Of a DNA stretch of 64,000 nt, positions 61,536 to 64,000 are shown piece after piece. Both the position numbers and the translations under genes were made by a program. Positions within the stretch are counted from its first letter, which is position 1. Each line of letters begins with the position of its first letter. Under the pieces are notes generated by a model. The model made no database searches, was not told the DNA's origin, and saw nothing but the letters and a program-made list of their open reading frames with translations. Origin of the DNA: Wuchereria bancrofti (lineage: Eukaryota > Nematoda > Chromadorea > Rhabditida > Onchocercidae); assembly GCA_005281725.1 (NCBI GenBank), contig SSBO01000009.1, forward strand, positions 3,174,163 to 3,238,162, read 5' to 3'.

Positions 61536-64000
61536 GTCAACACGTGGTGCATCTAAATATCGCCGTGATCAAATCAATCTGGAAATTCAGAAATTGCGTG
61601 ATCTTCTTCCATTAACAGATTCGATGAGAAAACGACTCTTTCAACTGCAAGTAATGTCACTTGCCTGCATTTATATCAGGAAACAAAATTATCTACCACA
61701 TGGTTTGCGCTTTCTTTCAGTATTAAATTACTTATGCCAATGATCCGTAAGGTTCCTCTTTTCATCTGTCTAAATATTTGAGAAAAACTTAGGATTAGAA
61801 ATAAAAGATACTAGCAGTTGCTGAAATTTAATTTAAATCCGGTCTTTTCCACTTCATATGAATGCTATTTTCTTTAGGCTAATTTGAAATATAAAATTAA
61901 ATTATCATTGTATTTTATCCAGCTTCAATTTTTTATTTCAGTGATTGGAATGGGTACACAAACATCGTTCAGGTCAGCTTTAAAACAATCGGAAAGTTTT
62001 CGAGCTTTACGAGGCTTCTTATTGATGATGACAAAATACGGAAAAATTGTTTACATATCTGATAATGCAAGCGACTATCTCGGCCATTCCGTGGTAGTTT
62101 TACTTAAATTTTAATTTTCTTTGATTTAAATAATTTGTGTATCGGCGCAATTCAAATTGCATAAGGGTGAATTTCAATTAATAATAAGTGAAATGAAAGC
62201 AATCCACTGAAAGAGATCATTTGGTCTAGAAATTTCGGGATGTAAACTATTCTTTCTTCTTCATTTGTTTAAATTTAAGGCAGAAATAATGTGCCAAGGT
62301 GATTCGGTGTATGATCTGATCGATCATCGTGATCATGGGCGTATACAAGCAGAACTCATGTCCGGTCCAGTTTCTGATCAAAATTTTTTTCCCAGTGAGA
62401 AAGTTTTCATTTGTCGCATGAATTTGTCGCGTACAACAAAAAGACAACTTCAATATCACAAGGTGTTTTCAACTTAATTGTTGCACGCTGACCAAAAAAA
62501 AAGTATTAGATTGTAACATTGGAATATAAATTTCATTGATATTTAATTTTTTCTTAATAAAAATTTCATTAATAAAAAAATATTAAATTGTAAATTTTAC
62601 TAATACTTCATTTTTGCTTTAATTTGGAATCAATCTATACTTCAAAAAAACTAATAGTTAAATTCACTCTTCTGTTTAAGCACAAACTTGAGTTCAAATT
62701 TAAATTCAAGAAAATTAGCAACAACATAATTTGAATTATTCTTGCAGTACACACTGATGGAAGGTCGTTATCTGCATACCAGTGATTATTATAACACACA
62801 TCAGTCATTATCAGCACCCTTATCCCATATTCAGCCTTTGTTTGCCGCATACTGTGAGATGCTTATTAATCCGGAAAATGTCGAGACATTATCTGCCGGA
62901 AATACGTCAATCTTCTGCACTGTACATTCAATGGATTTAAAATTTGTACATGTTGACCATATGTATGTTTCAGATTTGTCAACATTTGACTTTAAAAATT
63001 TCGCTTTATTGACCTATAAGCATCAAAATTTTCTGACTTACTGAAAATGATTTCTTTGTAGTAGTTCTTGGGCACAACCGTTCACTGATGGAAGCATCTC
63101 ACATCAAACTAATTTAACTAAAACGTTCCTCACAAAAGTTTATTAGATTTCGAGGTTTCAAATATGATAATTAGTAATACGACAATTTAGGACTGCATAT
63201 TATTTGGGTTACAAAAATGAAGAAGTAATTGATAAATCGTGGTATCAGTTTTTGCATCCCGATCATTTAGTTGAAGTTGCTTATAAACATCGTATCTGTA
63301 AGCATAATTCCAATTCTTGTGTTTTTTCATACTAAAAGTTTCGAGACTTATTTTTCCATGCTAAAAACTTGAAAACTAAATTTGACTTTTAAGTATATCA
63401 ATGTTACAAATTAAAAATCTATATATTTGAGTAAGTCAACGTAAAGATGGTGCGGTAATGTGCTTACTGCGTCTACAAATAAAGGATTGTTCATGGCTTT
63501 GGTTACATACTGTGTTTGCCGTAAAGAATAATTTATGGTATCAAGCAGCACATGGAAAACGAATGCGACATTTGATTTATATCACATATCAAGTTTTAAA
63601 GTAAGGAAATTATATAAATATACCATAATGAAACGATACTTGTTGCCTTAGAAAATAAGTTATGCCGAATAATCTTGACATGCTACTTACTTTTGTGAAA
63701 CTGTGCCATAAATTGACTTTCTTTACATTGTGTAACAAAAGTTATATAGCTGAGCAGTTACAGTTATGTATATAAAACTTCATTTGTTATAGTCTTTCAT
63801 TTTAATGATAACTATTATAATAGTACATTGTGATCAGTTATGCATTATTGATTAACTTCGAATTTTAGAGATTATTAGTTTCAATGAATTAGCTCAGTTT
63901 GATTTTTTATACTTCATTTGATGTTAACAAATCGATTAGAATGTTAAACGTTTTTTAGTGAAATGGAAGCGCTCTCATTGCAAGGCAATTTGTGGATTTA
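61536..64000 (+). CDS. cky-1: bHLH-PAS transcription factor, NPAS4/CKY-1 type (partial at both ends)
   Basis: Seven exons are visible: 61536-61702, 61942-62093, 62280-62462, 62748-62962, 63191-63297, 63432-63600 and 63959 to the window end. All phases agree. The bHLH begins STRGASKYRRDQINLEIQKL and continues LFQLQVMSLACIYIRKQ, which follows human NPAS4 closely. PAS-A includes ALRGFLLMMTKYGKIVYISD, YLGHSV and QGDSVYDLIDHRDH. PAS-B includes TAYYLGYKNEEVIDKSWYQF and LHPDHLVEV, followed by WLWLHTVFAV and EMEALSLQGNLW. Such factors pair with an ARNT-type partner and bind DNA in the nucleus; NPAS4 is neuronal and activity-induced in mammals. Acceptors at 62279 (TTTAAG) and 63431 (TTTGAG) are atypical. 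The initiator exon and the C-terminal activation region are missing. Confidence 0.92.

Noticed and set aside
1..64000. CRISPR arrays, rRNA, tRNA, spliced-leader genes, transposase or reverse-transcriptase genes
   Set aside because: Looked for by eye on both strands and not found. A covariance-model and repeat-library search would be needed to exclude small or degraded copies.

Overview
The window looks like AT-rich nuclear DNA of a nematode, most likely a filarial (Onchocercidae) worm. That is inferred from the strong A/T bias, introns of roughly 60-900 bp ending mostly in TTTCAG or TTTTAG, probable trans-splice acceptors a few bases upstream of start codons, and the gene families present. 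No bacterial, viral or transposon gene was recognised. Nearly all coding sequence is split into short exons, so gene models were built by translating both strands and joining pieces whose splice phases agree.

Layout. (1) 1-993, minus: 5' part of a small secreted Cys/Pro-rich protein that runs off the left edge. (2) 2185-7049, plus: secreted protein with two C-type-lectin-like domains (9 exons, 325 aa). (3) 7764-12264, minus: UDP-galactopyranose mutase (glf-1 type, 10 exons), tail-to-tail with gene 2. (4) 12945-20427, plus: an unrecognised gene of about 129 aa in four small exons, supported only by matching splice phases. (5) 20.4-31.9 kb: about 11.5 kb with no convincing gene, holding microsatellites, hairpins and a few coding-like islands. 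(6) 32211-52090, plus: a 37-exon WDR62/MAPKBP1-family WD40 scaffold; its last large intron holds a 415-codon open frame with its own poly(A) signal. (7) 53533-58301, minus: complete mitochondrial translation initiation factor 2 (15 exons, 685 aa), tail-to-tail with gene 6. (8) about 59.5-60.0 kb: a CRE-like site and a possible two-exon small gene. (9) 61536-64000, plus: a bHLH-PAS transcription factor of the NPAS4/CKY-1 type, cut by the right edge.

The genes are functionally unrelated: surface glycan biosynthesis (mutase), secreted lectin-like and Cys/Pro-rich proteins, a centrosome/JNK-type scaffold, organelle translation and a neuronal-type transcription factor. The points most worth a second look are splice-site oddities (two inferred GC-AG introns, one acceptor that reads CG, one unresolved phase break), an altered FAD-binding glycine in the mutase, the probable alternative 3' end of the WD40 gene, and the unrecognised four-exon gene. 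I did not find a clearly new multi-gene system.
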